From the NCBI GenBank assembly GCA_024235635.1, contig JACKMA010000005.1, forward strand, positions 62,001 through 126,000: a stretch of DNA of 64,000 nt, written 5' to 3'. Shown in pieces: positions 44,402 to 53,027 of this stretch. This DNA is from Zoogloeaceae bacterium (GTDB lineage: Bacteria > Pseudomonadota > Gammaproteobacteria > Burkholderiales > Rhodocyclaceae). Made by a program: the position numbers and the translations under genes. How positions within the stretch are numbered: the stretch's first letter is position 1; every line of letters begins with the position of its first letter. The notes under the pieces were generated by a model. That model searched no databases and was not told where the DNA came from. It saw nothing but the letters and a program-made list of their open reading frames with translations.

Positions 44402-44423
44402 TGGGGCGGGGGTGCCGCGACGC

Positions 44424-44690
44424 TTACTTATAGACGCCGATCTCGGCGGACTGCTTGGCGCGCGAACCGCGGTTGGTCTGCTCGACCTGGTTGTTGTTGG
44501 CATTGACGCGGGCGCTGCCGATCAGCGGGCCGTCCATGAAGCCGATCTTCACCTTCTGCTCGGCACGCGAGCCGCGGTTGTCCTGCTTGACCTTGTTGTT
44601 GTTGGCGTTGAGGGTGTCGGCCGCGAAGGCGCCGGTGGCGAACAGGCCGATGGTGGCGATGGCGAGGGCTTTGGTCAGGGTGGCTTTCAT
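44424..44690 (-). CDS. Small secreted Asn/Gln-rich repeat protein, copy 5
   Basis: 88 residues, identical in protein to copies 2 and 4. It is the first unit in the direction of transcription. Its leader shares only part of the unit sequence: the region from about 44760 on departs from the other leaders (CGCCCCGCCGGGCG in place of CGCCTCCCCAGGCG), marking the array edge. Ribosome site as in the other copies. Confidence 0.88.
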   Translation of the reverse strand: MKATLTKALAIATIGLFATGAFAADTLNANNNKVKQDNRGSRAEQKVKIGFMDGPLIGSARVNANNNQVEQTNRGSRAKQSAEIGVYK

Positions 44691-44830
44691 TTTGAATCTC
44701 CTTGGATGTCGGTTTGGGTCGCGGGAGCTTTGCATCCTCGTCCCGTCTGATCATGTGTCGCGCCCCGCCGGGCGTTCGGTTCTAGCGAGATGCAGCCCCG
44801 TTGGGCGTTTCGTGACTTATTGCCGAAAAC

Positions 44831-45262
44831 CGTCGATGGGCAGTCGGGTCGCCTCTCGCACGACGGATCGGCCTCCCGCGTCTCGACCGTCGTGCTTGGA
44901 TAGTGGGCGGTCGGGGCGGCAGTGCCGGTCGATGTGGCCAGAGAACCCCGCGTTCCCAACGAGTCATCGGGCCCGGTCGTCACCGTCGCGGACGACGACC
45001 TCGCGGCCACCGACGCGCGTATTGACGTGTTTGAAGCCCCCATGCCGGTTCGATGCGTGGGGGCGAGCCAGGTGTGGCGGGGCAGTCGCACGCACATGGC
45101 CGAGATCGAGTGACGCTGCGCGTGACACCCCGCGTGGTCGAACCGGAGGATCGATGGCCCAGGAAAATCTTCCGACCGTGCGAAGCTTGGTACCGGGAAG
45201 GCGTACCATGTGCGAGCCTAACAAGCAGTTACAAATATTCACTCCACCGACAGAGGGGCAAG
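44831..45262. other. Divergent intergenic region
   Basis: About 430 bases upstream of both the array and the lectin gene. No convincing gene. A candidate sigma-54-like element lies at 45075-45090. Confidence 0.5.
45075..45090 (+). promoter_or_regulatory. Weak sigma-54-like promoter candidate for the lectin gene
   Basis: TGGCGGGGCAGTCGCA keeps GG and GC 10 bases apart and 9 of 12 informative positions, but has TCGC for TTGC and lies in GC-rich DNA where such matches can arise by chance. Confidence 0.25.
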
Positions 45263-46222
45263 ATGAGCAAGGATCGTTTTGGACGCGTCGTGGGTTCGAT
45301 GACGCTTGGCACCGCATTGCTGTTTTGCGGTACCGAAGCAATGGCCCAATCGTTTCTCGAGAACCCGGCCAAGAATTCGCTGGTCAGCGGAATCAGCCTG
45401 GTATCGGGATGGAAGTGCTCGGCCGGGACGCTGACCTTCACCATCGATGGCGGGGCCGAGAGTCCGCTTTCCTATGGAACACCGAGAAGCGACATTCAGA
45501 ACGCGGGCGCCTGTACCGGACTCAACGTCGGTTTCGGTGCGCTGCTCAACTGGGGCCTGTTCAGCGACGGATTGCACACCATTCGCGTGTTTGACGATGG
45601 TGTCGAGTTTGCCAGCGCGAATTTCGTCGTCACGACGCTGGGTACGGAATTCCTATCCGGCGCGAGTGGGATCTACAGACTGACGGATTTCCCCGCTTCG
45701 GGTCAGGACACGCTGGTGCGGTGGGATCAGTCGTCGCAGAACTTCCAGATCATCAAGGACGGCTACTACAAGCTGCAGACGGTGTTGTCGGAGAGTCGCG
45801 GCGAGTGCCTCGAAAGCAACTCGGTCACGGCGGGTGCGACCCTCGACGGCGCGACCTTCATGGATACCTGCGCCGACGTCACGGGTCAGTTGTGGAAGCT
45901 GGTGCCCCAGGACGACGGCTACGTCCAGCTGCAGTCGATGCTGTCGGAAGGACGGGGCGAGTGCCTGGAGGGCAACATGCTGGCGAGCACCTCGACGCTG
46001 GAGGGCGCGTCGTTCATGGCGACCTGTGGCAACTTCACGGGTCAGGTGTGGAAGATCTATCCGAGAGGCAACTTCTTCCAGTTGCAGACGCAGGACGCCG
46101 AAAGCCGCAACGAATGCCTCGAGGGCAACGCCGTGGGCGCCAGTTCGACGCTCGGAGGCGCCGCGTTCATGTCGACCTGCGACAACGTGACCGGGCAGCT
46201 CTGGAAACTCGTGCCGCAGTGA
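45263..46222 (+). CDS. Secreted ricin-type (beta-trefoil) lectin-like protein
   Basis: 319 residues; signal peptide cleavage near AMAQSF. The first 150 residues form a beta-rich domain of no recognised family. The C-terminal part has three homologous segments, each with LQT/LQS...SE(S/G)RGECLE.N....S.L.GA.FM.TC.N.TGQ(L/V)WK, the threefold repeat of a RICIN beta-trefoil with Q-x-W motifs. It probably binds carbohydrate outside the cell. ATG preceded by GAGGGGCAAG. It lies beside the repeat array and a PEP-CTERM-type gene. Confidence 0.85.
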   Translation: MSKDRFGRVVGSMTLGTALLFCGTEAMAQSFLENPAKNSLVSGISLVSGWKCSAGTLTFTIDGGAESPLSYGTPRSDIQNAGACTGLNVGFGALLNWGLFSDGLHTIRVFDDGVEFASANFVVTTLGTEFLSGASGIYRLTDFPASGQDTLVRWDQSSQNFQIIKDGYYKLQTVLSESRGECLESNSVTAGATLDGATFMDTCADVTGQLWKLVPQDDGYVQLQSMLSEGRGECLEGNMLASTSTLEGASFMATCGNFTGQVWKIYPRGNFFQLQTQDAESRNECLEGNAVGASSTLGGAAFMSTCDNVTGQLWKLVPQ

Positions 46223-46338
46223 TCGACGACCCGGATGCGCCGCGATGGCCTGTCGGCCATTCCGGACGATCCGTCTCGAGTGCTTCCCTGGCAACCGTGA
46301 GGATGGTGCCCCCCAAAGTCTTGGACAGACGAGGACAC

Positions 46339-47031
46339 CTAGCCCGCGGTCGCCTCCGACCGCCTAGGACGCCTCCTCGCGAATCCGAGCGCTGCGAGCG
46401 CAGCCGGCAGTAGCGTCAGCGTGACGGGCTCGGACGCGGGGGTCCCGGGAATCTGCTCGAAGCCCTGGACGATCGCCGATACGGAGATGCCGCCGCCGTC
46501 CGGGGCTGAGCTGGCATCCAGGAATAGACTGGTCTCTATCGTCAGAATATTGAAAGCCGCAGACAGGTTCAGGTCGTCCGCCTCGAATGCCGGATCTGCC
46601 TCGTCGAGCCCCATCGTCTGGCTGATGAAGCCGACCAGCGCATTCGAATCCTCGGGGTCGAACACGCTCTCCGCGACGCTGCCGAAGGTGTCATCCGTCG
46701 ATGTGCCGACGATCGATCCGGTCAGCCCGATGATGCGGTCGGCGTTGTCGGACGTCTGAACCGTATAGAAGAACTGCACGTCGAGCAAGTTTCCCGCTGA
46801 GACGTTCATTGCACCGGCAAAGCTGATCGCCGAATGGCCGTCGCTCGAAATCGCCTCCGCCGTGAGCGTGTCGCAGTCGATCTCGACGCTTACACAGGCG
46901 ATGTCCGAGAACACCTTGTCACCGAAGACCAGCGATTGCTGGATTCGACCGTTCTGGAACGATACCGGCGCGGCCACGGCCGGCATGCAGGCAATCGCCA
47001 CTGCGGTCGAGCATAGGATTTTCTGGAGCAT
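46339..47031 (-). CDS. Exported protein with PEP-CTERM-like sorting tail
   Basis: 230 residues; ATG preceded by GGGAGG. Signal peptide 1-20 (cleavage near AVAAPV). A beta-rich acidic middle (FAGAMNVSAGNLLDVQFFY, GLTGSIVGTSTDDTFG) ends in a sorting-type tail: a Ser-Glu-Pro motif (ASEPVTLTLLPAALAALG), a hydrophobic helix and a basic FARRRPRRS end. This matches PEP-CTERM proteins except that the motif is SEP. The exosortase that would process it is not in the window. Confidence 0.85.
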   Translation of the reverse strand: MLQKILCSTAVAIACMPAVAAPVSFQNGRIQQSLVFGDKVFSDIACVSVEIDCDTLTAEAISSDGHSAISFAGAMNVSAGNLLDVQFFYTVQTSDNADRIIGLTGSIVGTSTDDTFGSVAESVFDPEDSNALVGFISQTMGLDEADPAFEADDLNLSAAFNILTIETSLFLDASSAPDGGGISVSAIVQGFEQIPGTPASEPVTLTLLPAALAALGFARRRPRRSEATAG

Positions 47032-47592
47032 GCGACGAACCTCCCGAGTCGAAAGCGACACGCCAGCGGTGGATGCTTCTCGCGGGCAGCGAATTGCAGG
47101 CATCAACCGGGCCTGCGACGATGTTTTTGCGCAAAAACAAATAATTGAAGCCGCCATCGAAAATTCGTGACGTGCCACTGTAAAGATTTCTGACAGTTCG
47201 TCCGTTCGGCGACCGAACAAGATGGCGTCACGAACGGGATGTGGCCACATCTTGATTGCCGGCATGCCGGGCGACGCCGGTTGTCCGATCGGCGCAATGC
47301 GTATCCTCGTTCGTGCGCCTCGACCGACCGGCTCACCGTCGAGCAATGCACGCCGAAATGCTCGGCAATCTCCTGCGGACTGCAGGCGCCGTTCGGACGG
47401 GCAGCTGCCATTGCCTCGTTGCTCAATCGATGGCGGACTGCGTAGTCGGCCGGCCTCGGCGTGACCCGCTGCGCGGGAAAGGAAGAGACAGAACGCTGGC
47501 GACCCGCGACCGTGCGTTCGGCCCATGTTAGGGCGGGGGCAGGCGGGCGCACCTGCCTGCGCTGCGATGTGACCACGGCACCTTGGCTGCGG
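47032..47592. other. Intergenic region with palindrome and transposase remnant
   Basis: About 560 bases. It holds a perfect 16-bp palindrome GTTTTTGCGCAAAAAC (47123-47138), about 90 bases before the PEP-CTERM gene start, and a degraded transposase fragment at 47290-47400. No intact gene. Confidence 0.6.
47290..47400 (-). pseudogene. Remnant of a RAYT transposase C-terminal helix-turn-helix
   Basis: A minus-strand frame contains SPQEIAEHFGVHCSTVSRSV, which matches the C-terminal helix-turn-helix of RAYT-type transposases such as the one at 32798-33646 (MQIAEAFGVHFTTVGRIV). The rest of the gene is absent, so this is a decayed fragment. Confidence 0.6.
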
Positions 47593-50145
47593 TCATCCGT
47601 GTTCACGCAATGCCACCGACCGCCGTGCACGCTGGCAGCCGATCACCCAGCCGAACAGCAGCAGCGCAGGGATGAAGATCCACTCCTTCGCCGGCCGCTC
47701 GGCAGGCAGTTCGACCGCGCGAATGCGAAAACCGGCCTCGATGCCCAGTTTGGCGGCCTGACTGCCGAAGTCGACGCGGCTGACCGTGAAGCCGTCGTCC
47801 GTGATTGCGCTATGCACCCCTGCGTTGGCGAGGCGCGCGGGCGCGGAATCCGCGCCTGGGCCGAGCGGCAGCAGCACGCCACGTTCGACCTCGGTACCTT
47901 CGAGCGTGGTGCCGGTGAGGAACACGCGCAAGCGGGCGTTGTCGGGGGCGCCGACGATGGCCGTTGCGGCATCGGCGCCGGACAGTTGCCGATAAGGCGC
48001 GAACAGACGGTCCATGAACAGGCCCGGGTGGAACAGCATGATCACCCCCAGCAGCATCACCAGGCGTTCGACCGTCGTGCTGCGCACCAGCAGCCAGCCC
48101 TGATTGACCGAAATGAACGCAAAGCCGGCGAGCGTTGCGCTGGCGAGCGTGAGCAGCGTGTGGCCGATGCCGCTCATGCCGATCAGCAGAAGGTTCGGAT
48201 TGAGCACGAACATGAAGGGCAGCAGCGCCATGCGCAGCGAATAGCGAAAGGCGATGATCCCGGTACGCAGCGGATTCGCCAGCGCGATGCTTGCGGCGGC
48301 GTACGAGGCCAGCCCGATCGGCGGGGTGATGTCGGCCAGCAGGCCGAAGTAGAAAACGAACAGGTGGGCCGCGATGAGCGGCACCAGCAAGCCGTTCTGC
48401 GCGCCGATGGCGACAATCACGGGCGCCATCAGCGAAGACACCACGATGTAGTTGGCCGTGGTCGGTAGCCCCATGCCGAGCACCAGGCAGATCATCGCCA
48501 CCAGCGCCAGCATGGCGACGATGTTGCCGCCCGACAGCGCGCCGACCAGCTCGGTCATCACCAGGCCGATTCCGGTCAGCGTCACGGTGCCGACGATGAT
48601 CCCGGCGGTGGCTGTCGCAATGGCGACGGTGACCATGCTGCGCGCGCCCGTGGCGAATCCCGCGACCAGATCGTGCAGCCCCTGCCGGGCCGCCGGCGCG
48701 ATCCGGGTTTCGCCGCGGAACGAGGCCAGCAGCGGACGTTGGGTGAGCACGATGAAGGCCAGAAACAGCGTTGCCCAGAAGGCCGCGCGTGTCGGCTCGA
48801 GCTGCTCGACGATCAGATTCCAGACCAGTGCGCCCACCGGCAGCAGGAAGTGCAGTCCCGAGCGCAGCGTCGGTACGAATGCCGGCAGGGTGGTGATCGA
48901 CTCATCGGCCGGGCTGTCGGCCAGTGCATAGGGCACACTCGAGCGCAACAGCAGGATGTACGCGACGAGCAGCAGACCGGTCATGATCAGGAACGACAGC
49001 TGGGGCGCGATCGCATGCACCGTGGCGCCCACGATCGCGACGATGGCCAGCATCGACGACAGTCCGCCGATACCGATCGCGACGTTCGCCAGCGAGCGGT
49101 GCCATCGTGCCGAACGCCTCCGCGGCAGACCGCGCAGATTGGCCTTCACGGCTTCGAGGTGCACGATATAGAGCAGCCCCAGGTAGGACACCAGCGCAGA
49201 GATCAGGGCGTGCTTGAGTACCTGCAGATAGGGCACGCCGACGTACTCGACCATCAGGAAGGCGGCTGCACCCATGACCGGCGGCATCACCTGCCCATTG
49301 ACCGAGGCCGCGACTTCGATGGCCGCGGCCTTCTCGGCCGGGTAGCCGACTCGCTTGATCAGTGGCGCAGTCAGCGGCCCGGTGGTCACCACGTTGGTGA
49401 TCGACGAGCCCGAGATCAGGCCGGTGGCAGCCGAAGCGAAGACCGCCGCCTTGGCCGGCCCGCCGCGCATGTGACCGAGCAGCGCGACCGCGCAGCGGAT
49501 GAAATAGCTGCCGGCGCCGGCGACCTCGAGCAGGGCGCCGAATAGCACGAACAGGAATATCAGGCCGGCCGAGATGCCCAGCGCCGCGCCGAACACGCCC
49601 TCGGTGGTGAGCCACAGGTGGCTCATCGCCTTGGAAAACGACGCGCCCTTGTGCGCGATCAGCTCGGGCATCTGTTCGCCGAAGAAGATATAGCTCAGCA
49701 TGGCCAGTGCCAGGCCCACCATCGGCAGCCCCAGCACACGGCGGGTGGCCTCCAGCAACAGGGCCACCCCGATCGCGGCCGCGCCCACCTCGACCGCCGT
49801 CGGCATGCCGGTGTGGGCGCTGATCGATTGATAGAACAGCGCCAGATGTCCCGCACACGCGGCGGCCACGATGGCGAGCGCGATGTCGGTGGGGGGAATG
49901 TGCTCGTTCGGCGCCCGTCGGCTCGCCGGCGAGACCAGAAACGCCAGCAACACGGCGAAGGCCAGGTGCAGTGAACGGATACGGGCTTCGTTGAAGACCA
50001 GCACCCCGAGGGTTTCCGGCAGTGGCGAAGCGACCCACAACTGGAACATCGACCAGGCCAGCGCGATGCTCAGCAGCACCGGCGCCGCCGGGCCGGTGGT
50101 CCGGTGGCGGCCCGGGACCGCGACGATGGGATCGGGGCTGGCCAA
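47593..50145 (-). CDS. Fused TRAP transporter permease (DctQ-DctM, 4TM/12TM type)
   Basis: 850 residues. An N-terminal DctQ-like part with four membrane helices is fused to a DctM-like part with 12 or so, giving the TRAP-TAXI fused permease layout; family sequences include GLISGSSITNVVTTGPLTAPLIKRVG and GLPTTANYIVVSSLMAPVIV. The C-terminus (about 690-850) is a DUF3394-type extension with KLGIEAGFRIRAVELP. These transporters import carboxylates with Na+ or H+. The TAXI-type binding protein that normally partners it is not adjacent. Confidence 0.92.
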   Translation of the reverse strand: MASPDPIVAVPGRHRTTGPAAPVLLSIALAWSMFQLWVASPLPETLGVLVFNEARIRSLHLAFAVLLAFLVSPASRRAPNEHIPPTDIALAIVAAACAGHLALFYQSISAHTGMPTAVEVGAAAIGVALLLEATRRVLGLPMVGLALAMLSYIFFGEQMPELIAHKGASFSKAMSHLWLTTEGVFGAALGISAGLIFLFVLFGALLEVAGAGSYFIRCAVALLGHMRGGPAKAAVFASAATGLISGSSITNVVTTGPLTAPLIKRVGYPAEKAAAIEVAASVNGQVMPPVMGAAAFLMVEYVGVPYLQVLKHALISALVSYLGLLYIVHLEAVKANLRGLPRRRSARWHRSLANVAIGIGGLSSMLAIVAIVGATVHAIAPQLSFLIMTGLLLVAYILLLRSSVPYALADSPADESITTLPAFVPTLRSGLHFLLPVGALVWNLIVEQLEPTRAAFWATLFLAFIVLTQRPLLASFRGETRIAPAARQGLHDLVAGFATGARSMVTVAIATATAGIIVGTVTLTGIGLVMTELVGALSGGNIVAMLALVAMICLVLGMGLPTTANYIVVSSLMAPVIVAIGAQNGLLVPLIAAHLFVFYFGLLADITPPIGLASYAAASIALANPLRTGIIAFRYSLRMALLPFMFVLNPNLLLIGMSGIGHTLLTLASATLAGFAFISVNQGWLLVRSTTVERLVMLLGVIMLFHPGLFMDRLFAPYRQLSGADAATAIVGAPDNARLRVFLTGTTLEGTEVERGVLLPLGPGADSAPARLANAGVHSAITDDGFTVSRVDFGSQAAKLGIEAGFRIRAVELPAERPAKEWIFIPALLLFGWVIGCQRARRSVALREHG

Positions 50146-50646
50146 GGGCTTCAGGCTAGCGAGGCAGCTTGCCCGTGACGTTTCGCGGGCTGCACCGCAA
50201 GGGAGGGGCGCTGCTAAAGACGAGACACCCGCTGTGTCCGCCGGTGCGCAGACTGATGTTGGCAGAAGTTGACGGCGCGGACGATCGGCTGGCGGCGGTC
50301 ATGCGACAGTGGCTCCCGGGATCGGTCCCGACGGCTCGATGACTGCAGCTTAGCCTGCGAATCGCCTCGCTGTCTCCGCCCGGCACGGGCGTATCACGAA
50401 ACGGCTCTGCTGAAGTCCCGGGTCCCGCCGATGCGGCCATCCAATACCCCGGCTGCGACCCGGGGCGAGGGCCGGGCTCCGGTGGGGGATTCCGGGCCAG
50501 GCCGAGTGCCCTTCGGCGCGCCTGCGCCATCCGGTGGGCGGTGGCCCGGTGGCGGACGCATTGCCCGCCCTCGGGCGCAGCCTGCACGACCCCTCGCCCC
50601 ACCGCCCGTGGCGACGACGATCGCTGCCATTGTCCCGGATCGGCTG
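50146..50646. other. Intergenic region without a convincing gene
   Basis: About 500 bases between two minus-strand genes. Only GC-rich shadow frames; no promoter or hairpin could be assigned with confidence. Confidence 0.55.
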
Positions 50647-51348
50647 TTACGGTTGCATCACCTGCACTGCCACCGGCCTGGCGCAGGCTACCGGGACGAC
50701 ACTCGAACAGAACATGATGCCGCGTTGCCCATCGCCGCGGGTGATTGCGCCGGTATCGTCGCCGCCGGCGGCGAATCCGGCGCAGGTGATGCCGGCGACG
50801 GCACGCGAGTATGGCCCCGAGATGCTCCTGACGCTGGCATTTGCAGTGGCGTAAGCGATGAATCGCGACGCCGAGGGTTCGACAATTGCGTAGTCCGCGA
50901 CATTGGTCCAGGCGGCAGAGGCCGGCAACGGGATGGCGTCGACCAGCAGGCGGTCGGACACGGTGGCCATCCGCGCGCTCGTGCCGAAGTCCTGTTGGCA
51001 CATCGCGTCCCCGGCAGCGACGCCTTGAGCGTCGCCGAAGCGGATTCGGCCGGACGTCGTCGTCGTCGTTACGCCCACGACCATGTATTCGACGGCGGAG
51101 ATCGGTGCGACCGGAATCGGCGTGGTCTCCGGGTCCACCAGGGCAAGGTTCGTCGATCGCTGTGCGAACGCGGCAACCGGCAGCACGAACATCGTCACCA
51201 TCGCGAAACTGGCCACTTGGTGCATGCCCAGGCGTTTCCAGTAAGGGGTTGCGGGGCAGCGCTTGCGCGCCTTGTCGCCGCCATCGGCTGACGTCTGCGG
51301 CAGGGCGCCTCGGAATTCCTGTGACACGCGGACCTGATCGGCTCTCAT
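50647..51348 (-). CDS. Secreted hypothetical protein
   Basis: 233 residues from an ATG with a strong ribosome site (GGAGGAACGAAG). The first 42 residues are charged; a hydrophobic segment follows (VASFAMVTMFVLPVAAFAQ), so this is a long signal region. The mature part is beta-rich and Ala/Thr-rich (VEYMVVGVTTTTTSGRIRFG, VAGITCAGFAAGGDDTGAI) with four Cys, suggesting two disulphides. No family recognised. A shorter start before the hydrophobic segment is possible but has no ribosome site. Confidence 0.7.
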   Translation of the reverse strand: MRADQVRVSQEFRGALPQTSADGGDKARKRCPATPYWKRLGMHQVASFAMVTMFVLPVAAFAQRSTNLALVDPETTPIPVAPISAVEYMVVGVTTTTTSGRIRFGDAQGVAAGDAMCQQDFGTSARMATVSDRLLVDAIPLPASAAWTNVADYAIVEPSASRFIAYATANASVRSISGPYSRAVAGITCAGFAAGGDDTGAITRGDGQRGIMFCSSVVPVACARPVAVQVMQP

Positions 51349-51636
51349 CTTCGTTCCTCCTTCGCTGTTGATCGTGAGCCGAGTGTCTTCCCTTCAAATC
51401 ATTCCGTAAAATGAATAATAAAGATCCGGTAAATCTCATTTAGAGATGTTCGGCTCCGTTACGGTAGATGAGCTTGAGGGCCCTCGCACGAAACAGGTGG
51501 TCCGCCCGGATGCCGTGTCCGCCCAAGAACCAGGCTGTGGCGCAGTTGGATGTTGAATCCGCCTGCTTGCGACTGCGGGCTGCCGGCTTGGGCTATGATT
51601 GCCGCGGCCATTACAAAGGAACGAATTTTGCTACCG

Positions 51637-52557
51637 ATGTCCGACCGAATTCCCGACTACCAAACCTTGATGCGACCGTTGCTGGAACTCCACGCCGATG
51701 GCATGGAGCACATCAATCGCAATCTTGTGAATAGGTTGGCGGAGCAGTTCAATCTCACCGAAGAGGATCGCAGGCAGTTGCTGCCAAGTGGTCGAGCGAA
51801 GACCTTCGAAAATCGGGTTGCGTGGGCAAAGACCTATGTCGTGAAGGCGGGCCTGCTCATGTCGCCAAGAAGGGCAGTGTCGGTGATCACACCGGCCGGA
51901 TTGCGCCTTCTGGAAGATCACTCGGGGCCGATCAATCTGCGGGTGCTATCCAAGTTTGACGGCTTCGTTGCCTTCCGTGATCGGACTGGAAAGGAAGAGG
52001 AGTCGCAAACCGAATCGGAGGTCGAGACTGACGATGAGGAGACTCCTGAGGAGACCTTTGAGAATGCGTACTCCAGAATTCGAAGCAGTGTAGAACAGGA
52101 GATCATCCGAAAAATTCTGGGCAATCCGCCCGACTTCCTCGAGCGCGTGATTGTCGATCTGATCGTTCGGATGGGCTACGGCGGCAACAGAAAGGACGCT
52201 GGTGAAGCGATTGGCCGATCAGGCGATGAAGGCATCGACGGCATCATCAAAGAAGACCCCCTTGGCCTCGATGTTATCTACCTTCAGGCAAAGCGGTACG
52301 AAGGGACCATCGGCCGACCCGACATTCAGAGGTTTGCCGGTGCCCTGCAAGGGCAGCGAGCCAAGAAGGGCATATTTATTACGACATCGAGCTTCTCGCG
52401 CGAAGCCAAGGATTTCGCTGCCAGGATTGACTCGAAAATCATCCTCATCGATGGCAGCATGCTTGCGAGGCTGATGTTTGACCATGGTGTCGGGGTGTCG
52501 GTGTCCACGGTCTACGAGGTAAAGCGGGTCGACACTGACTACTTTGAGGATGCGTGA
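51637..52557 (+). CDS. mrr: Mrr-type restriction endonuclease
   Basis: 306 residues. The N-terminal Mrr_N domain is winged-helix-like (PDYQTLMRPLLELHADGM...). The C-terminal nuclease domain has the PD-(D/E)xK residues: D201 in GDEGIDG, then Q217-A-K219 in YLQAKRY, with IGRPDIQRFAGALQGQRAKKGIFITT completing the Mrr_cat core. Mrr enzymes cut modified DNA as a defence (type IV). The composition is lower in GC than its neighbours, suggesting horizontal acquisition. An acidic linker (EEESQTESEVETDDEETPEE) separates the domains. Confidence 0.92.
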   Translation: MSDRIPDYQTLMRPLLELHADGMEHINRNLVNRLAEQFNLTEEDRRQLLPSGRAKTFENRVAWAKTYVVKAGLLMSPRRAVSVITPAGLRLLEDHSGPINLRVLSKFDGFVAFRDRTGKEEESQTESEVETDDEETPEETFENAYSRIRSSVEQEIIRKILGNPPDFLERVIVDLIVRMGYGGNRKDAGEAIGRSGDEGIDGIIKEDPLGLDVIYLQAKRYEGTIGRPDIQRFAGALQGQRAKKGIFITTSSFSREAKDFAARIDSKIILIDGSMLARLMFDHGVGVSVSTVYEVKRVDTDYFEDA

Positions 52558-52655
52558 ATAGGGAGGGAAAGCGGTCTGGTCTCGCATAGTTGCGTATCCT
52601 CGCCACGCTGGGCGGAGCCCTGCATCACCCCTCCTACTCGGCAACCGATGCAGCA

Positions 52656-53027
52656 TCACGACCTCCGTAATGGCAACACTCTCAGCCTTGTGCGCCTCGC
52701 ATCCACGGTAAGCAACGCCCCATCCTCAAGCTCGCCCGCCATCTGCTGCAGCGCAGCGAGCACCTGATCCCCGATCGCATCCGGACTCACGTCCACGGCA
52801 CGGATTTGAACGACGCTCGGTTTTTCGCCATGGGTCGCGGCAAGAATGGCGCCAAAGTCGAGATCGTGGGTCAGCACGACATGGCCGTTGCAGCGTGCGT
52901 AGTCCATCAAGACAGCATCCGGCGCATCCGCAGCGCCGACGCTCGACCAGTGCTCCGCGGGAATGCCCGCGTCCGACAGCGTATCGACCCAGCGTGGCGA
53001 CAGGTTCATGTCGACCAGTACCCTCAC
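52656..53027 (-). CDS. DUF5615 PIN-like toxin
   Basis: 123 residues from a GTG; MRVLVDMNLSPRWVDTLSDAG is the conserved start of this PIN-like family, with acidic residues in HVVLTHDLDFG completing the nuclease-type site. The GTG overlaps the stop of the antitoxin gene by 4 bases (GTGA), the usual arrangement of such pairs. Likely an RNase toxin. Confidence 0.85.
   Translation of the reverse strand: MRVLVDMNLSPRWVDTLSDAGIPAEHWSSVGAADAPDAVLMDYARCNGHVVLTHDLDFGAILAATHGEKPSVVQIRAVDVSPDAIGDQVLAALQQMAGELEDGALLTVDARRTRLRVLPLRRS

Larger units (their letters stand above)
42386..44830 (-). repeat. Five tandem 497-bp repeats, each with one small secreted gene and its terminator
   Basis: Gene starts and stops recur at exactly 497-base intervals (stops at 42436, 42933, 43430, 43927, 44424). 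Each unit has the leader, an 88-codon gene and a terminator. Units 2, 4 and 5 encode identical proteins; unit 3 differs at one residue and unit 1 at several. The left end of unit 1 and the leader of unit 5 are diverged, as expected at array edges. Confidence 0.95.

Noticed and set aside
42386..44830. CRISPR array
   Set aside because: The repeat unit is 497 bases and codes for protein; there are no short repeats with unique spacers and no cas genes.
42467..45594. Repeated plus-strand frames of 182 codons in the five-unit array
   Set aside because: They repeat only because the DNA repeats; they lack signal or domain features, while the minus-strand genes have ribosome sites, signal peptides and terminators.
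47165..47181. Sigma-54 promoter before the PEP-CTERM-type gene
   Set aside because: A perfect -24 block (TGGCACG on the minus strand) is present, but there is no GC at the -12 position.
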